From UBA4459 sp963776205 (GTDB lineage Bacteria; Bacteroidota; Bacteroidia; Bacteroidales; F082), in assembly GCA_963776205.1 (NCBI GenBank), contig CAVZLR010000001.1, forward strand, positions 558,001 through 622,000: a stretch of 64,000 nucleotides of DNA, written 5' to 3'. A program made the position numbers and the translations under genes. Positions 1 to 9,081 of this stretch are shown here, piece by piece (positions within the stretch are counted from its first letter, which is position 1; every line of letters begins with the position of its first letter). A model generated the notes under the pieces. It was not told the origin of the DNA. It searched no databases and saw only the letters and a program-made list of their open reading frames with translations.

Positions 1-1104
1 ATTTTTATGAACGAAATTCAGGTACTACCGCCTTCTTTCAAAAAACTGGATCGTGATATTTTATTCTATAAAGAAACCGTTGAAGGAACGCTGGTTGTAG
101 CCCAGGAAAAAAAACCGGGAGCTTTTATCAGGGTTTCGTATGTGAATAACAGCGCTGTAATCGGTTCTACTTACGATGCTGTGAAAGCGGTGAAAATGAT
201 CGGACATATTCCTTTTTTCGCGGGCTTGGAATGTGAAAAAGCACTGATCGTAGGTTTTGGAATGGGTGTTACAACCTCAGCGATTGCCCAACACACCGAA
301 GTTAAAGAAATTGATTGTGTGGAAATGGTTCCTGGCCTGAAAGAAGCAGCTCATTTTTATTCAGAACTTAATAACAATGTGATTAATGATCCGCGTGTTC
401 ACATGATATCCGGTGATGGAAGACATTTCCTGCAAAAAACTTCTAAAAAATATGACCTTATTTCTTGCGATCCTACCCATCCTGTTTTGGGTTCGGGGAA
501 CCTGTATACGAAAGACTATTTTGAGCTATGCAAACAACACCTGAATGAGGGCGGGATGGTAAGTCAGTACCTGCCGCTTCATAAATTACGACTTGAAGAT
601 TTTCAAGGGATCATTAAAACGTTTCATGCGGTTTTTCCTGATGCTACCGTCTGGCTGGGGCAGTATCATGCCATTCTGCTGGGCTCAAGCCGACCTGTTA
701 AAATTGATTTTAGAAAATGGAAGGAAAAAGTAGATCAAATGCCCAGTGAAAAATTTTTCTACTTTGATCCTTACCATTTCGCTGTTTGCGTGATGATGGA
801 TGCTAAAACAATCCAAAAATTTCCTGACGGCATCCCGATTAATACTGATGACCTGTCTTATACGGAATTCTTTTCAATGAACTGTTTTGATGAAGACAAC
901 CTGACAAATAATCTTGCTTATATGGCTGAAAACCGGTGTAATCTCCACAATGTTTTTTATCAGATTGACGACCTACAGTTGATGGATCGATACTTAGCCG
1001 GAAATGAGTATCTCGTTGAAAGCTTGTATTTCTATTTAAAGGGCGATATGAACCAATCATTGATTGAATTGAGAAAAGCATGTGGAAGTAAATCCGGAAG
1101 ATGA
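1..1104 (+). CDS. Spermidine synthase-like protein, 5' partial, C-terminus frameshifted
   Basis: The frame is open to the left edge (two codons precede the Met at position 7), so the gene probably starts upstream; relatives often carry an N-terminal membrane or MFS-like part. What is visible is a class I methyltransferase-fold aminopropyltransferase domain: a SAM/dcSAM-binding loop VGFGMGVTTS near residue 82, the acidic VEM after strand 2 (about 105), and DPTHPVLGSGNLY near 155, which matches the spermidine synthase active-site loop. The C-terminal part looks like a single TPR helix pair (YFYLKGDMNQSLIELRKA). The reading frame then ends in CGSKSGR. Skipping one base at 1081 continues it as VEVNPEDEEYPFLIRFN and ends at 1150, which completes a TPR-like repeat, so a one-base insertion is likely. 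Real polyamine synthesis is uncertain; many such fused proteins have unknown substrates. Confidence 0.75.
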   Translation: MFMNEIQVLPPSFKKLDRDILFYKETVEGTLVVAQEKKPGAFIRVSYVNNSAVIGSTYDAVKAVKMIGHIPFFAGLECEKALIVGFGMGVTTSAIAQHTEVKEIDCVEMVPGLKEAAHFYSELNNNVINDPRVHMISGDGRHFLQKTSKKYDLISCDPTHPVLGSGNLYTKDYFELCKQHLNEGGMVSQYLPLHKLRLEDFQGIIKTFHAVFPDATVWLGQYHAILLGSSRPVKIDFRKWKEKVDQMPSEKFFYFDPYHFAVCVMMDAKTIQKFPDGIPINTDDLSYTEFFSMNCFDEDNLTNNLAYMAENRCNLHNVFYQIDDLQLMDRYLAGNEYLVESLYFYLKGDMNQSLIELRKACGSKSGR

Positions 1105-1162
1105 GGAATATCCTTTCCTGATTAGGTTTAATTTTAATGTTCCGAATTAAAACTTAAATTTT

Positions 1163-2278
1163 CTATAATTCTTTTACGTAGCAGCGTCTTCTTTTATGCT
1201 GAATATATTTATAGTTTTTCCATGTAGTGATACCTTTGGTATTTGATTCAAACATTCCTGTGGTCTCGACATATTTAACACCATTAGCGATCATTTGTTT
1301 CTGCAATTCGCTAATCAGGATGGCTGGTAGTCCCATCTTTTGATAATGTGGATCGACACCTGTTAGTAACAGGTCCATTACTTCGGGCCGTTTCATGGCT
1401 TTCATGATATGAAATACTCCGAATGGTAACAATTTGCCATTGGCTTTCTGCATGGCTTTTGAAAGGCTTGGCAAACCTACTATAAATGCCAGAATTTTAC
1501 CTTCTTTGCGGATGACAAAAATATATTTTGGCTGCAGTACATCCAGGTATTTCTTAGCTGAATATTCGATCATTTTACCTGTGAATGGCGCCACGTAAGG
1601 TAATTCTTCGAAAGCTACATTGAGCAGTTCAAATATTTCTTTCAGGTACACCTGCATTTCACTCTTCTTACTGAGTCTTACTATTTCCAGGTCATTCCTT
1701 TTTACGATAATATCGACCAGTCGGGAAGCTTTTTCAGGTACTTCTTCAATTTCCAATATGAATTCAATCCAGTCATTTTCCTTTTGATATCCCTGTGCTT
1801 CAATATGTTTTTGGTAATATGGAAAATGCATTACAGAAGCAATTGAAGGCAGGTAATCGAATCCTTCAATAAGCAGTCCCTGGTTGTCCAGATTGGTAAA
1901 ACCTAGCGGTCCATGCGCCTCTGTCATCCCTTTCTCTTTTAAATATTTTTCAGCTGTTTCCAGCAGCATTCCTGAGACTTCTATGTCATCAATAAATTCC
2001 AGGCGGGATATTCTACCCTTTTTCTTGCCAATCTTTTCAAGATACATATAATTGATAATGGCTGCTATTCTTCCTACAACCTTGCCATCTTTTATGGCAA
2101 TCCAGAATTTGGCGTCGCAGAAATCAAAAGCCGGGTTCTTATCTCTTTTTAATTGTTTGGCTTCGTCGGTTTTTATTGGAGGAACCCAGTATGGATTGTC
2201 TTTATAAAGCCTGAAAGGAAAATTAACAAATTCCTTAATATCAGCGGCTGTAATAACTTCTTTAATTTCAATCATCAT
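1163..2278 (-). CDS. GNAT-family N-acetyltransferase-like protein
   Basis: A protein of about 371 residues from the family commonly annotated as GNAT or N-acetyltransferase-like in Bacteroidota. The N-terminal part contains FRLYKDNPYWVPP and KFWIAIKDGKVVGRIAAI, the typical beta4-alpha3 acetyl-CoA region of GNAT folds. A second GNAT-like half contains FVIRKEGKILAFIVGLP and the late helix GVDPHYQKMGLPAILISEL. The open frame extends to 2323, but the extra 15 residues (MLDIILFLQNNCKNQ) look non-conserved; I prefer the Met pair at 2278/2275, which begins the typical IEIKEV strand. It is transcribed divergently from the dehydrogenase at 2401 and convergently with the gene at the left edge. Substrate unknown. 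Confidence 0.75.
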   Translation of the reverse strand: MMIEIKEVITAADIKEFVNFPFRLYKDNPYWVPPIKTDEAKQLKRDKNPAFDFCDAKFWIAIKDGKVVGRIAAIINYMYLEKIGKKKGRISRLEFIDDIEVSGMLLETAEKYLKEKGMTEAHGPLGFTNLDNQGLLIEGFDYLPSIASVMHFPYYQKHIEAQGYQKENDWIEFILEIEEVPEKASRLVDIIVKRNDLEIVRLSKKSEMQVYLKEIFELLNVAFEELPYVAPFTGKMIEYSAKKYLDVLQPKYIFVIRKEGKILAFIVGLPSLSKAMQKANGKLLPFGVFHIMKAMKRPEVMDLLLTGVDPHYQKMGLPAILISELQKQMIANGVKYVETTGMFESNTKGITTWKNYKYIQHKRRRCYVKEL

Positions 2279-2345
2279 CTGGTTTTTACAATTATTCTGT
2301 AAAAATAAAATAATGTCTAACATTATGTTAATTTATTAACAGTAA

Positions 2346-2378
2346 TTGGAATAAATACGCTGCGATTTAATACTTTTG
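2346..2378 (+). promoter_or_regulatory. Bacteroidota-type promoter for the threonine dehydrogenase gene
   Basis: TTG at 2346-2348, a 22-base spacer, then TACTTTTG at 2371-2378 match the Bacteroidota -33/-7 consensus TTG and TAnnTTTG. The predicted transcript start near 2383 gives a leader of about 18 bases before the ATG at 2401. Confidence 0.6.
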
Positions 2379-2400
2379 TCAGAAACTTGAAAGCCCCGAT

Positions 2401-3360
2401 ATGGAAAGAATACTCGTTATTGGAAGCTCAGGACAAATTGGTTCAGAACTGGTACTTGAGCTTAGGAAAATTTACGGAAACAACAATGTATTTGCCACGG
2501 ATATTAAAAATCCAACTGAAGAATTAAAGAACAGTGGCCCGTTTCAGATATTGGATGTGCTGAACTATCAAAACCTGCTTCATTTCCTTGTTCGGCATAA
2601 TATAACGCAAGTATATAATTTGGCAGCTGTGCTTTCGGGCAATGCAGAAAAGATTCCGCTGCAGGCCTGGGATATTAACATGAAGGCATTGATGAATACT
2701 TTAATGGCTGCCCGTAAATCTGACGCCAAGAAATTATTCTGGCCAAGTTCAATTGCCGTATTTGGACCAACCACTCCCAGACAAAACACGCCTCAATTAA
2801 CAGTAATGGAACCAAATACAGTGTATGGAATTTCGAAATTGGCAGGAGAACGATGGGGTGAATATTTCTTTAATCGCTATGGTGTTGATTTCAGAAGTGT
2901 AAGGTATCCCGGGCTTATTAGCTACAAAACTGAGCCAGGTGGAGGGACAACAGACTATGCTGTTGAAATATTTTTTGATGCAGTAAAAAAAGGTCGTTAT
3001 GAAAGTTTTCTGTCAGAAAATACGGCTCTTCCAATGATGTTTATGGATGATGCAATTAAAAATACCATCAAACTGATGGAAACAGATCCTGCAAAATTAA
3101 AAGTGCGGTCAAGTTATAATATGGCAGGCATTTCGTTTACACCCAAAGAACTGGCAAGTGAAATAAAGGCTTTCAAGCCAGGTTTTAGTATCTCCTACAA
3201 ACAGGATTTCAGGCAAGCGATAGCTGATAGCTGGCCGGCAAGTATTGACGATAGCGTTGCGCAAAAAGACTGGGGACTGGAAACAAAATTTGACATTAAA
3301 AAGATGACCCAAGTGATGCTTGAAGAAATTGAAAAGAAGCTCAACAACCGGAAATCTTAA
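2401..3360 (+). CDS. L-threonine 3-dehydrogenase, short-chain (SDR) type
   Basis: An extended SDR of the NAD-dependent epimerase/dehydratase fold, 319 residues. It has the glycine-rich nucleotide loop GSSGQIG at residues 8-14, Ser at about 116-117 (PSSIAVFG), and the catalytic pair Tyr142 and Lys146 (TVYGISKLAGE). The stretch RYPGLISYKTEPGGGTTDYA near 168-187 is characteristic of SDR-type L-threonine dehydrogenases of the Bacteroidota and archaeal kind. These oxidise L-threonine to 2-amino-3-oxobutyrate with NAD+; the product is then cleaved to glycine and acetyl-CoA by a partner ligase (kbl) not seen in this window. The stop codon overlaps the stop of the convergent lipid kinase gene by two bases. 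Confidence 0.85.
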   Translation: MERILVIGSSGQIGSELVLELRKIYGNNNVFATDIKNPTEELKNSGPFQILDVLNYQNLLHFLVRHNITQVYNLAAVLSGNAEKIPLQAWDINMKALMNTLMAARKSDAKKLFWPSSIAVFGPTTPRQNTPQLTVMEPNTVYGISKLAGERWGEYFFNRYGVDFRSVRYPGLISYKTEPGGGTTDYAVEIFFDAVKKGRYESFLSENTALPMMFMDDAIKNTIKLMETDPAKLKVRSSYNMAGISFTPKELASEIKAFKPGFSISYKQDFRQAIADSWPASIDDSVAQKDWGLETKFDIKKMTQVMLEEIEKKLNNRKS

Positions 3361-4322
3361 TCTATAATTGCATAGCGTTTTCTTACGATCATTTTTGCAG
3401 CCCTGGGTATCACTTCAAAATCAAGTGGGGAATGTCCCAGTGATTCGCCATCTGTTTCCAGAAACAATTTATCAGAAGGTGTTGATCTGATCGTGAATTT
3501 TTTGCCTGTAAACGTTTCCACTTCCGGCATACTTATAAACGACCCATCATATAGATTCTTAATGTTTTTTACAACGCGGAGTTTGGTTGTTTTCCTGATC
3601 ACCGTCACATCAAAAAGACCATCATCAGGCACTGCGAATGGCAACTGCATCATACCTGCACCATTGTATTTACAAATGCCGATGCTCATAGTAAACACCT
3701 TCCCTGAAAATACATGTTTGCCATCTGCCTCAATATCAAGTTGAACATTTTTATATTGAAACAATCCTGAGAGCAGATTCAATAAGTATACGATAGCACC
3801 TCCCTTGCCTTTTTGTTTCATCACATTGGTTTTTTTGGCAACAAGCGCATCATAACCCATCCCGGCAATATTTGCAAAATACCTGTTGTCTTCTTCGCTG
3901 GCATGTCTGTATTTTACAACACCTATATCCTGAAGGATAAATCGACCATTCCTTATAATTTTCACTTGCTCCTTATAAGTTTCCGGGATTTCATACATCC
4001 TTCCCCAATCATTGCCCGTCCCTACAGTTATCAATCCTATTTGTATTTCCATAGTCCGGTAACGCATCTGTTTAAACACACCATTAACGACCTCATTCAA
4101 AGTACCATCACCACCTACAACAATAATTTTTCTGAAACCTTCTTTTTCAATCAGGTCTTGCGTCATTTGTAAAGCATGGTTCTGACCTTCTGTAAAAACA
4201 ATATGCATATCAAAAGCCGCTTTAACCAACAGCTTTTTGATTTCAGGCCAATCGCGTTCACATTTTTTACTACCTGCGTGCAGGTTTACAACGACCAGGT
4301 ATTTTTCCGTATTAATTTCCAA
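3357..4322 (-). CDS. Diacylglycerol/lipid kinase family protein (DagK/YegS-like)
   Basis: A 321-residue protein with the DAGK catalytic domain at the N-terminus. VVVNLHAGSKK near residues 10-20 is the first nucleotide-binding strand, and VVGGDGTLNEVVNG at 68-80 contains the GGDGT motif that binds ATP. GLITVGTGNDWGRM is the second conserved block, and FLETDGESLG near the C-terminus is the usual metal/lipid-end motif. It probably phosphorylates diacylglycerol or a related lipid at the inner membrane. The ATG lies 11 bases inside the 3' end of the upstream heptosyltransferase-like gene, so the pair is likely co-transcribed and translationally coupled. The exact lipid cannot be told from sequence. 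Confidence 0.85.
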   Translation of the reverse strand: MEINTEKYLVVVNLHAGSKKCERDWPEIKKLLVKAAFDMHIVFTEGQNHALQMTQDLIEKEGFRKIIVVGGDGTLNEVVNGVFKQMRYRTMEIQIGLITVGTGNDWGRMYEIPETYKEQVKIIRNGRFILQDIGVVKYRHASEEDNRYFANIAGMGYDALVAKKTNVMKQKGKGGAIVYLLNLLSGLFQYKNVQLDIEADGKHVFSGKVFTMSIGICKYNGAGMMQLPFAVPDDGLFDVTVIRKTTKLRVVKNIKNLYDGSFISMPEVETFTGKKFTIRSTPSDKLFLETDGESLGHSPLDFEVIPRAAKMIVRKRYAIID

Positions 4323-5319
4323 AATGATCCTCCAGTATTAGTTTTACTTGTTTTGGCTTAATGTCAGCCATGCAATGGCATTTTCCATTTTTTCTGCAAT
4401 CATTACAATGTTTATCTAAAACCAGGTAAATAGCTTTTGGCCCAACTGGCGCCCAGCGTCCTGGATGCATCGGTTTTATGGGCGGATAAATGCCTATTGC
4501 AACCTTGCCAAGCGCTGCTGCTATATGAAGCGGACCAGTGCTGGCAGCTACCAGGCTATCCGAATGGTTAATAAATGCAATGAGTTGTTCAAGGCTCATT
4601 TTTCCGCTTACATCAATACAATTGTCATTAAATGAAATATCTTTTCTAAATGCCGCGCCCTCTTCTTCTGTACCTGTAACAAAAACTTTATATTTTGTTC
4701 TGTCCAGCAGATCTATAAGCTGCTGAAAATTATGCAAACCCCACTCCCTTGCGCTTCCTTTTGATTTAGGATGTAAAATGAGGTTTACTCTTTTAGGGTC
4801 AATTAGCGATTTTAGTTCTTTTGAAATAACCGGTAATTTATTGACACCATAAAATTTTTCTATTTCTTCCAGACTTAATGCTTTATTCCAACCCAAAGGT
4901 TTGAGAAGCTTTAAATTTAATTGGGCTTCGTGCTGATTAGAACGTTTTCGTGAAAATTTAACCAATTTGTTACATGTCCAATAATGGTATAACCTGCCAC
5001 TGGCTCCAATCCGGGTTTTTATCTTTATTTTTTTAGCCAATTCGGCTATTTCTTTCCTGGGAAATACATGAATAATTGTATCAGCACCTTTTTGTTTTAA
5101 TAATTCAACCTTCTCAATGTCATTTTCAATTTCAGATAAATCATCCCAGCTGATAAATTCATCGATATGTGCTGACAGAGAAATAATATCGCGTGTATAA
5201 TCTCTACCCAAAAAAATAATGTAGCTCCCCTGAAACATTTGTTTCAGAATGCCTGCCATTGGTAGAGTAAGTATTACATCACCAATGCTGTCGGTGCGGC
5301 TGAGGATAATTTTCTGCAC
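4312..5319 (-). CDS. Glycosyltransferase family 9 (heptosyltransferase-like)
   Basis: A 335-residue GT-B fold protein of the ADP-heptose:LPS heptosyltransferase family (GT9). The N-terminal SRTDSIGDVILTLPM and the C-terminal donor-site block VAASTGPLHIAAALGK followed by IGIYPPIKPMHPGRW are family hallmarks. It ends in a Cys cluster (CNDCRKNGKCHC) found in many GT9 proteins. It likely adds a sugar to LPS or a related surface glycan at the inner face of the inner membrane. Translation starts at a GTG that shares one base with the TAG stop of the upstream glycosyltransferase (TAGTG), implying translational coupling. The acceptor is unknown. Confidence 0.85.
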   Translation of the reverse strand: MQKIILSRTDSIGDVILTLPMAGILKQMFQGSYIIFLGRDYTRDIISLSAHIDEFISWDDLSEIENDIEKVELLKQKGADTIIHVFPRKEIAELAKKIKIKTRIGASGRLYHYWTCNKLVKFSRKRSNQHEAQLNLKLLKPLGWNKALSLEEIEKFYGVNKLPVISKELKSLIDPKRVNLILHPKSKGSAREWGLHNFQQLIDLLDRTKYKVFVTGTEEEGAAFRKDISFNDNCIDVSGKMSLEQLIAFINHSDSLVAASTGPLHIAAALGKVAIGIYPPIKPMHPGRWAPVGPKAIYLVLDKHCNDCRKNGKCHCMADIKPKQVKLILEDHFGN

Positions 5320-6077
5320 TATTTTTTCTGCTTATATAAATTTTTCAGTTTTTGATATTTTGTGTGGCTTGCACCAGCTGATATCCAGCAAATGACAAAA
5401 CCTTCTTTTCCATCTAAAAATCCCAGATTGAATAAATAGTCTTTTACAAATTTTACAACCGGACTTGCCCAAATTTTATAAAATGGAGCTTTTTTACCTT
5501 TTTCATAATCGGCTTGCGCTCCGAGGCTGGTAAATTTTTCCGATTGCTTTCGATGCTCTTCAACAGAGTAGAATGAGTAATGTAGCAGGTCACCTTTCAA
5601 ATGCTCTATATTTCTGTGTTCATACAGTTCAAACTTTTCATGGATAAGTAGCCCTGTCCACTCCCCTTTCCTGCGGTCAAATAAACGAAGTTTAATGTCG
5701 GGATACCACCCTGAATGCCTGATCCACTTTCCGGCATAATTAGTCATACGGTTCATGGTATAGCCATCGGCTAAGAAATTTTCCTTCACTGCTTTAATAG
5801 AAGTAAACAATTTTTCTGAAACTACTTCATCAGCATCAATTGATAAAATATGGTGATACCTGGCTTGCGAAACTGCGAAGTTTTTCTGTTTTACATACCC
5901 TTCAAAAGGATGGTTAATAAACCGGGCGCCAAATGATTTGCAGATTTCTTCTGTTTTATCTTTAGAATTTGAATCGACAATAACAATTTCGTCGGCAATT
6001 TCCTTCACCGACTCCAAACACTTGCCAATATTCTTTTCCTCATTCAGGGTTATTACAACAACAGACAACTGAATCAT
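5319..6077 (-). CDS. Glycosyltransferase family 2, LPS-core type (WaaE/KdtX-like)
   Basis: A 252-residue GT-A glycosyltransferase. The first strand reads LSVVVITLNEEKNIGKCLES, the nucleotide-sugar motif VDSNSKDKT follows near residue 34, and the metal-binding SIDADE motif is near 79. The later segments (IKLRLFDRRKGEW and the HYSFYSVEEHRKQSEKF helix) are typical of the WaaE/KdtX beta-1,4-glucosyltransferase subgroup that acts on LPS core. It is soluble or peripheral, with no clear membrane span. It forms a tight unit with the downstream GT9 gene and lipid kinase, so the three probably build an envelope lipid or LPS core. The specific sugar is inferred only by similarity. Confidence 0.85.
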   Translation of the reverse strand: MIQLSVVVITLNEEKNIGKCLESVKEIADEIVIVDSNSKDKTEEICKSFGARFINHPFEGYVKQKNFAVSQARYHHILSIDADEVVSEKLFTSIKAVKENFLADGYTMNRMTNYAGKWIRHSGWYPDIKLRLFDRRKGEWTGLLIHEKFELYEHRNIEHLKGDLLHYSFYSVEEHRKQSEKFTSLGAQADYEKGKKAPFYKIWASPVVKFVKDYLFNLGFLDGKEGFVICWISAGASHTKYQKLKNLYKQKK

Positions 6078-6166
6078 AAATACAAACGAAGCTATTTATT
6101 AACATGCTAAGATACATAAACGGACTGATTTGGTTTAATTAAAAGATTCCAGAAGTGGGAAAAGCC

Positions 6167-7630
6167 CTAACTCTTCCAGAATGCAGGAGAGATCACTATC
6201 AGAACAGTAAACAATTCAAGCCTTCCGAGCAGCATTAAAAATGATAAAAACCACTTGGCAAAAGGTGTAAAAAATGCATAATTTTCAACCGGCCCAACAC
6301 CACCGATACCCGGGCCAATATTACCAAGAGTAGCAGCAACAGCACCTATTGAAGTTTGAAAATCCAATCCGATAAATGCCATTATTACAACACCTGTAGC
6401 AAATATCATCATGTACAACAGGAAAAAAGCCATCACGTTAAAAATGATCTGTTGTGATACAGATTTACCGTTAAACTTTACAGGAATAACTGCTTGTGGA
6501 TGAATGGCTCTTTTTAATTCAACCCATGAGTTTTTAACCAGTAACAGGTGTCGAGCAATTTTAATTCCACCTCCAGTTGAACCAGCGCTGCCACCGATAA
6601 ACATCAACATAAAAACCATAATCCACAAAAAGGTAGGCCATATGGCATAATCTGCAGTTACAAAGCCTGTTGTTGTTAATATTGATACCACCGTGAATAG
6701 CGCATCCCTGAATGATGATTCCAATGAATCATCCAAATGGGACATTGCCAGACCTATGGTAATAAGAAAAGAGACTATGATAATTATCCCCAGGTAAACT
6801 TTAAATTCCTGGTTGTACAAAAGCCTTCTAAATTTAGTGTGTAAGGCCATATAGTGCAAGGTAAAGTTAGTCCCTGCCAAAACCATAAAAATAATGATAA
6901 CGTACTGGGTGAATGGTGCAAAACTGGCAATACTATCATTTTTAGTAGAAAACCCACCTGTTGCCATTGTTGCAAATGCATGGCAAATGGCATCGAAGAA
7001 ATTCATCTCTCCAATCCATAAAATGAGTGTTTCGAGCAATGTAAATAACACATAAATCCCCCACAAACGTTTGGCCGTTGCTGTAATTCTTGGGTGCAGT
7101 TTGTCAGGTGTTATTCCTGGCATTTCAGCTATGAGTAACTGCATTCCTCCAATACCCAAAAATGGCAAAATTGCCACTGTGAGAACAATAATTCCCATTC
7201 CGCCAAGCCAATGTGTTAAAGCCCTCCAATACAAAATATTCTTTGGAACGGCTTCAATATCAGTTAAAATAGATGCCCCTGTCGTTGTAAAACCGCTCAT
7301 GGTTTCAAAAAAAGCATTGGTAAAAGAGGGAATTGCATTACTTAAAATATAGGGTAATGCTCCAAATAACGAAACAACCACCCAGCTTAAGGCCACAATT
7401 AAATACCCTTCTCTTTTTCCAATTCCCTTTTTTCTTCTCTTACCAAGAATAAGCCATATTAATCCTCCTGTTACCCCTGTAATAAGAAATGAAAGAACTA
7501 ATGGCAATACTGGTTCATTAAAATACCAGGCAACCCCTACCCCGCTTAACATGAAGATCGAAATAACCAATAAGAGAAAGCTGAGTACTCTTATAATTAT
7601 GCGGAAGTTTATAATACGTTTAGCAGGCAT
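6167..7630 (-). CDS. trkH: Trk-type potassium uptake membrane subunit TrkH
   Basis: A 487-residue, strongly hydrophobic protein with the four-fold membrane-pore-membrane repeat of the TrkH/KtrB superfamily. The selectivity-filter segments are visible in order: TTTGAS (115-120), ATGGFS near 225, TTTGFV near 325 and TLGNIGPGIG near 440. Length matches E. coli TrkH (about 480). It conducts K+ across the inner membrane and is gated by the cytosolic TrkA ring encoded just upstream, whose stop lies 11 bases before this start. The protein ends in GRLELFTVLIVISPAFWK, the normal family terminus, so it is complete. Confidence 0.93.
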   Translation of the reverse strand: MPAKRIINFRIIIRVLSFLLLVISIFMLSGVGVAWYFNEPVLPLVLSFLITGVTGGLIWLILGKRRKKGIGKREGYLIVALSWVVVSLFGALPYILSNAIPSFTNAFFETMSGFTTTGASILTDIEAVPKNILYWRALTHWLGGMGIIVLTVAILPFLGIGGMQLLIAEMPGITPDKLHPRITATAKRLWGIYVLFTLLETLILWIGEMNFFDAICHAFATMATGGFSTKNDSIASFAPFTQYVIIIFMVLAGTNFTLHYMALHTKFRRLLYNQEFKVYLGIIIIVSFLITIGLAMSHLDDSLESSFRDALFTVVSILTTTGFVTADYAIWPTFLWIMVFMLMFIGGSAGSTGGGIKIARHLLLVKNSWVELKRAIHPQAVIPVKFNGKSVSQQIIFNVMAFFLLYMMIFATGVVIMAFIGLDFQTSIGAVAATLGNIGPGIGGVGPVENYAFFTPFAKWFLSFLMLLGRLELFTVLIVISPAFWKS

Positions 7631-7641
7631 TTATAGAATTA

Positions 7642-9000
7642 TTAAAATCCGAAACCGCTTTTATGAAACATTTTTTCCACCTTATGTTTGGTGCCCGGTA
7701 GGGCGAAAACAACCACCTTATCACCGGGTTTAATATGCAGGTTTCCTATTGCTATAAAAGATTCATCACCCCTGATAATACCTCCGATTAAAGCACCTTC
7801 GGGCATCTTTAAATCTCGAATTAGTTTTTTTGTAATAGGTGACCCTTCCATGGCAACCAGTTCCATAATTTCTGAATTAATACCACTCAGGCATTTTAAC
7901 GAAGTCACTTCATCTCCCATTGAATGTTTGATGATATGGCTGGCAACGATCAGCTTTTTATTGATGATGGTATCAATGCCAATATTTTTAGAAATTTCTA
8001 TATAGTTGAGGTTTTCGACAAGCGCGATGGTTTTTTTTACACCAAATTTTTTGGCATGCAGACAGGTGAGGATATTTGTTTCAGAGCTATTAGTAACCGC
8101 CATAAACGCATCCACATTTTCTATGCCTTCATCTTCCAATAAATTTATATCCCTTGCATCGCCATTAATGATCAATGTATCATGAAGTAAATCATTTAAG
8201 CTCTCACAACGGACTCTGTCAAGTTCAATTAATTTCACATTCAGGCTATGTTCTACCCTTCTGGCAATCACTTTACCTACCCTTCCACCACCAACGATCA
8301 TGATATTATTAACTTCTACTTTTTTCTTTCCTCCCAAAGCCAACAATTCATCTTTTGATTCGCGTTTGGTAATTACATACACCATGTCACTGGCTTCAAA
8401 TACAGTGTCAGCTTCAGGTAAAAAAGTATCACTTCCCCTATGAATTGCTACTGCTCTGAATCCCAATGATCCTTTTTCTTCAGCAATCATTCTCAAAGAT
8501 TTGCCTATCACGGGTGCGTCATCTTCAATTTTTATCAAAAACACGGATAGTTTACCTTCCGAAAAATCAAAAATCTCTGTTGCTTCTGGTTGTTCAAGTA
8601 ATTTTACTACTTCGTGGCCAGCTTTATCTTCAGGAGATATCAAGTAGTCAATACCCAATTCTTCATAAATTTTCCTGTTTTCAACGCTTACATTTTCAAG
8701 TGTAGCTACCCTAGCAATAGCCTTTTTGGCACCCAGTTTTTTGGCAAGAATTGCGGTTAGAATATTAATGGTTTCATCATGCAGCACCGAAATAACAAGG
8801 TCTGCTTTATTTACATTCGCCCGTTTTAAAACAGATACTGAATTGGAATCGCCAACGATGGTCATCAGGTCAGTATGTGCTTCAATCATTTTAAGCAATT
8901 CATCATGCGGGTCAACCACCGTTATATCGTGTTTTGAATCAACCAATGCTTCTGCCAGGTAAAACCCCGCTTCGCCATCACCGGCTATGATAATATTCAT
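7642..9000 (-). CDS. trkA: Trk potassium system NAD-binding regulatory subunit TrkA
   Basis: A 452-residue cytosolic protein with two RCK modules in tandem, the usual TrkA layout. The first Rossmann domain begins MNIIIAGDGEAGFYLAE with GxGxxG at 7-12; the second begins IMIVGGGRVGKVIARR near residue 230. Each is followed by a TrkA-C domain, for instance SLRMIAEEKGSLGFRAVAI and KLIRDLKMPEGALIGGIIRG. TrkA binds NAD(H) and ATP/ADP and controls TrkH. It is the first gene of a trkA-trkH operon. A weak -7-like TACTTTTA lies on the minus strand around 9015-9025, but its last base does not match the consensus. Confidence 0.93.
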   Translation of the reverse strand: MNIIIAGDGEAGFYLAEALVDSKHDITVVDPHDELLKMIEAHTDLMTIVGDSNSVSVLKRANVNKADLVISVLHDETINILTAILAKKLGAKKAIARVATLENVSVENRKIYEELGIDYLISPEDKAGHEVVKLLEQPEATEIFDFSEGKLSVFLIKIEDDAPVIGKSLRMIAEEKGSLGFRAVAIHRGSDTFLPEADTVFEASDMVYVITKRESKDELLALGGKKKVEVNNIMIVGGGRVGKVIARRVEHSLNVKLIELDRVRCESLNDLLHDTLIINGDARDINLLEDEGIENVDAFMAVTNSSETNILTCLHAKKFGVKKTIALVENLNYIEISKNIGIDTIINKKLIVASHIIKHSMGDEVTSLKCLSGINSEIMELVAMEGSPITKKLIRDLKMPEGALIGGIIRGDESFIAIGNLHIKPGDKVVVFALPGTKHKVEKMFHKSGFGF

Positions 9001-9081
9001 GTCTCAGAAATTATGGCGTAAAAGTATATTATTTAACCAAATCTGTTCCATTAATTTATATCCTTTTATCCCTCTTAAATA

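Noticed and set aside
3355..3360. Overlapping stop codons of the dehydrogenase and lipid kinase genes
   Set aside because: Ordinary tight convergent packing; not a frameshift or fusion.
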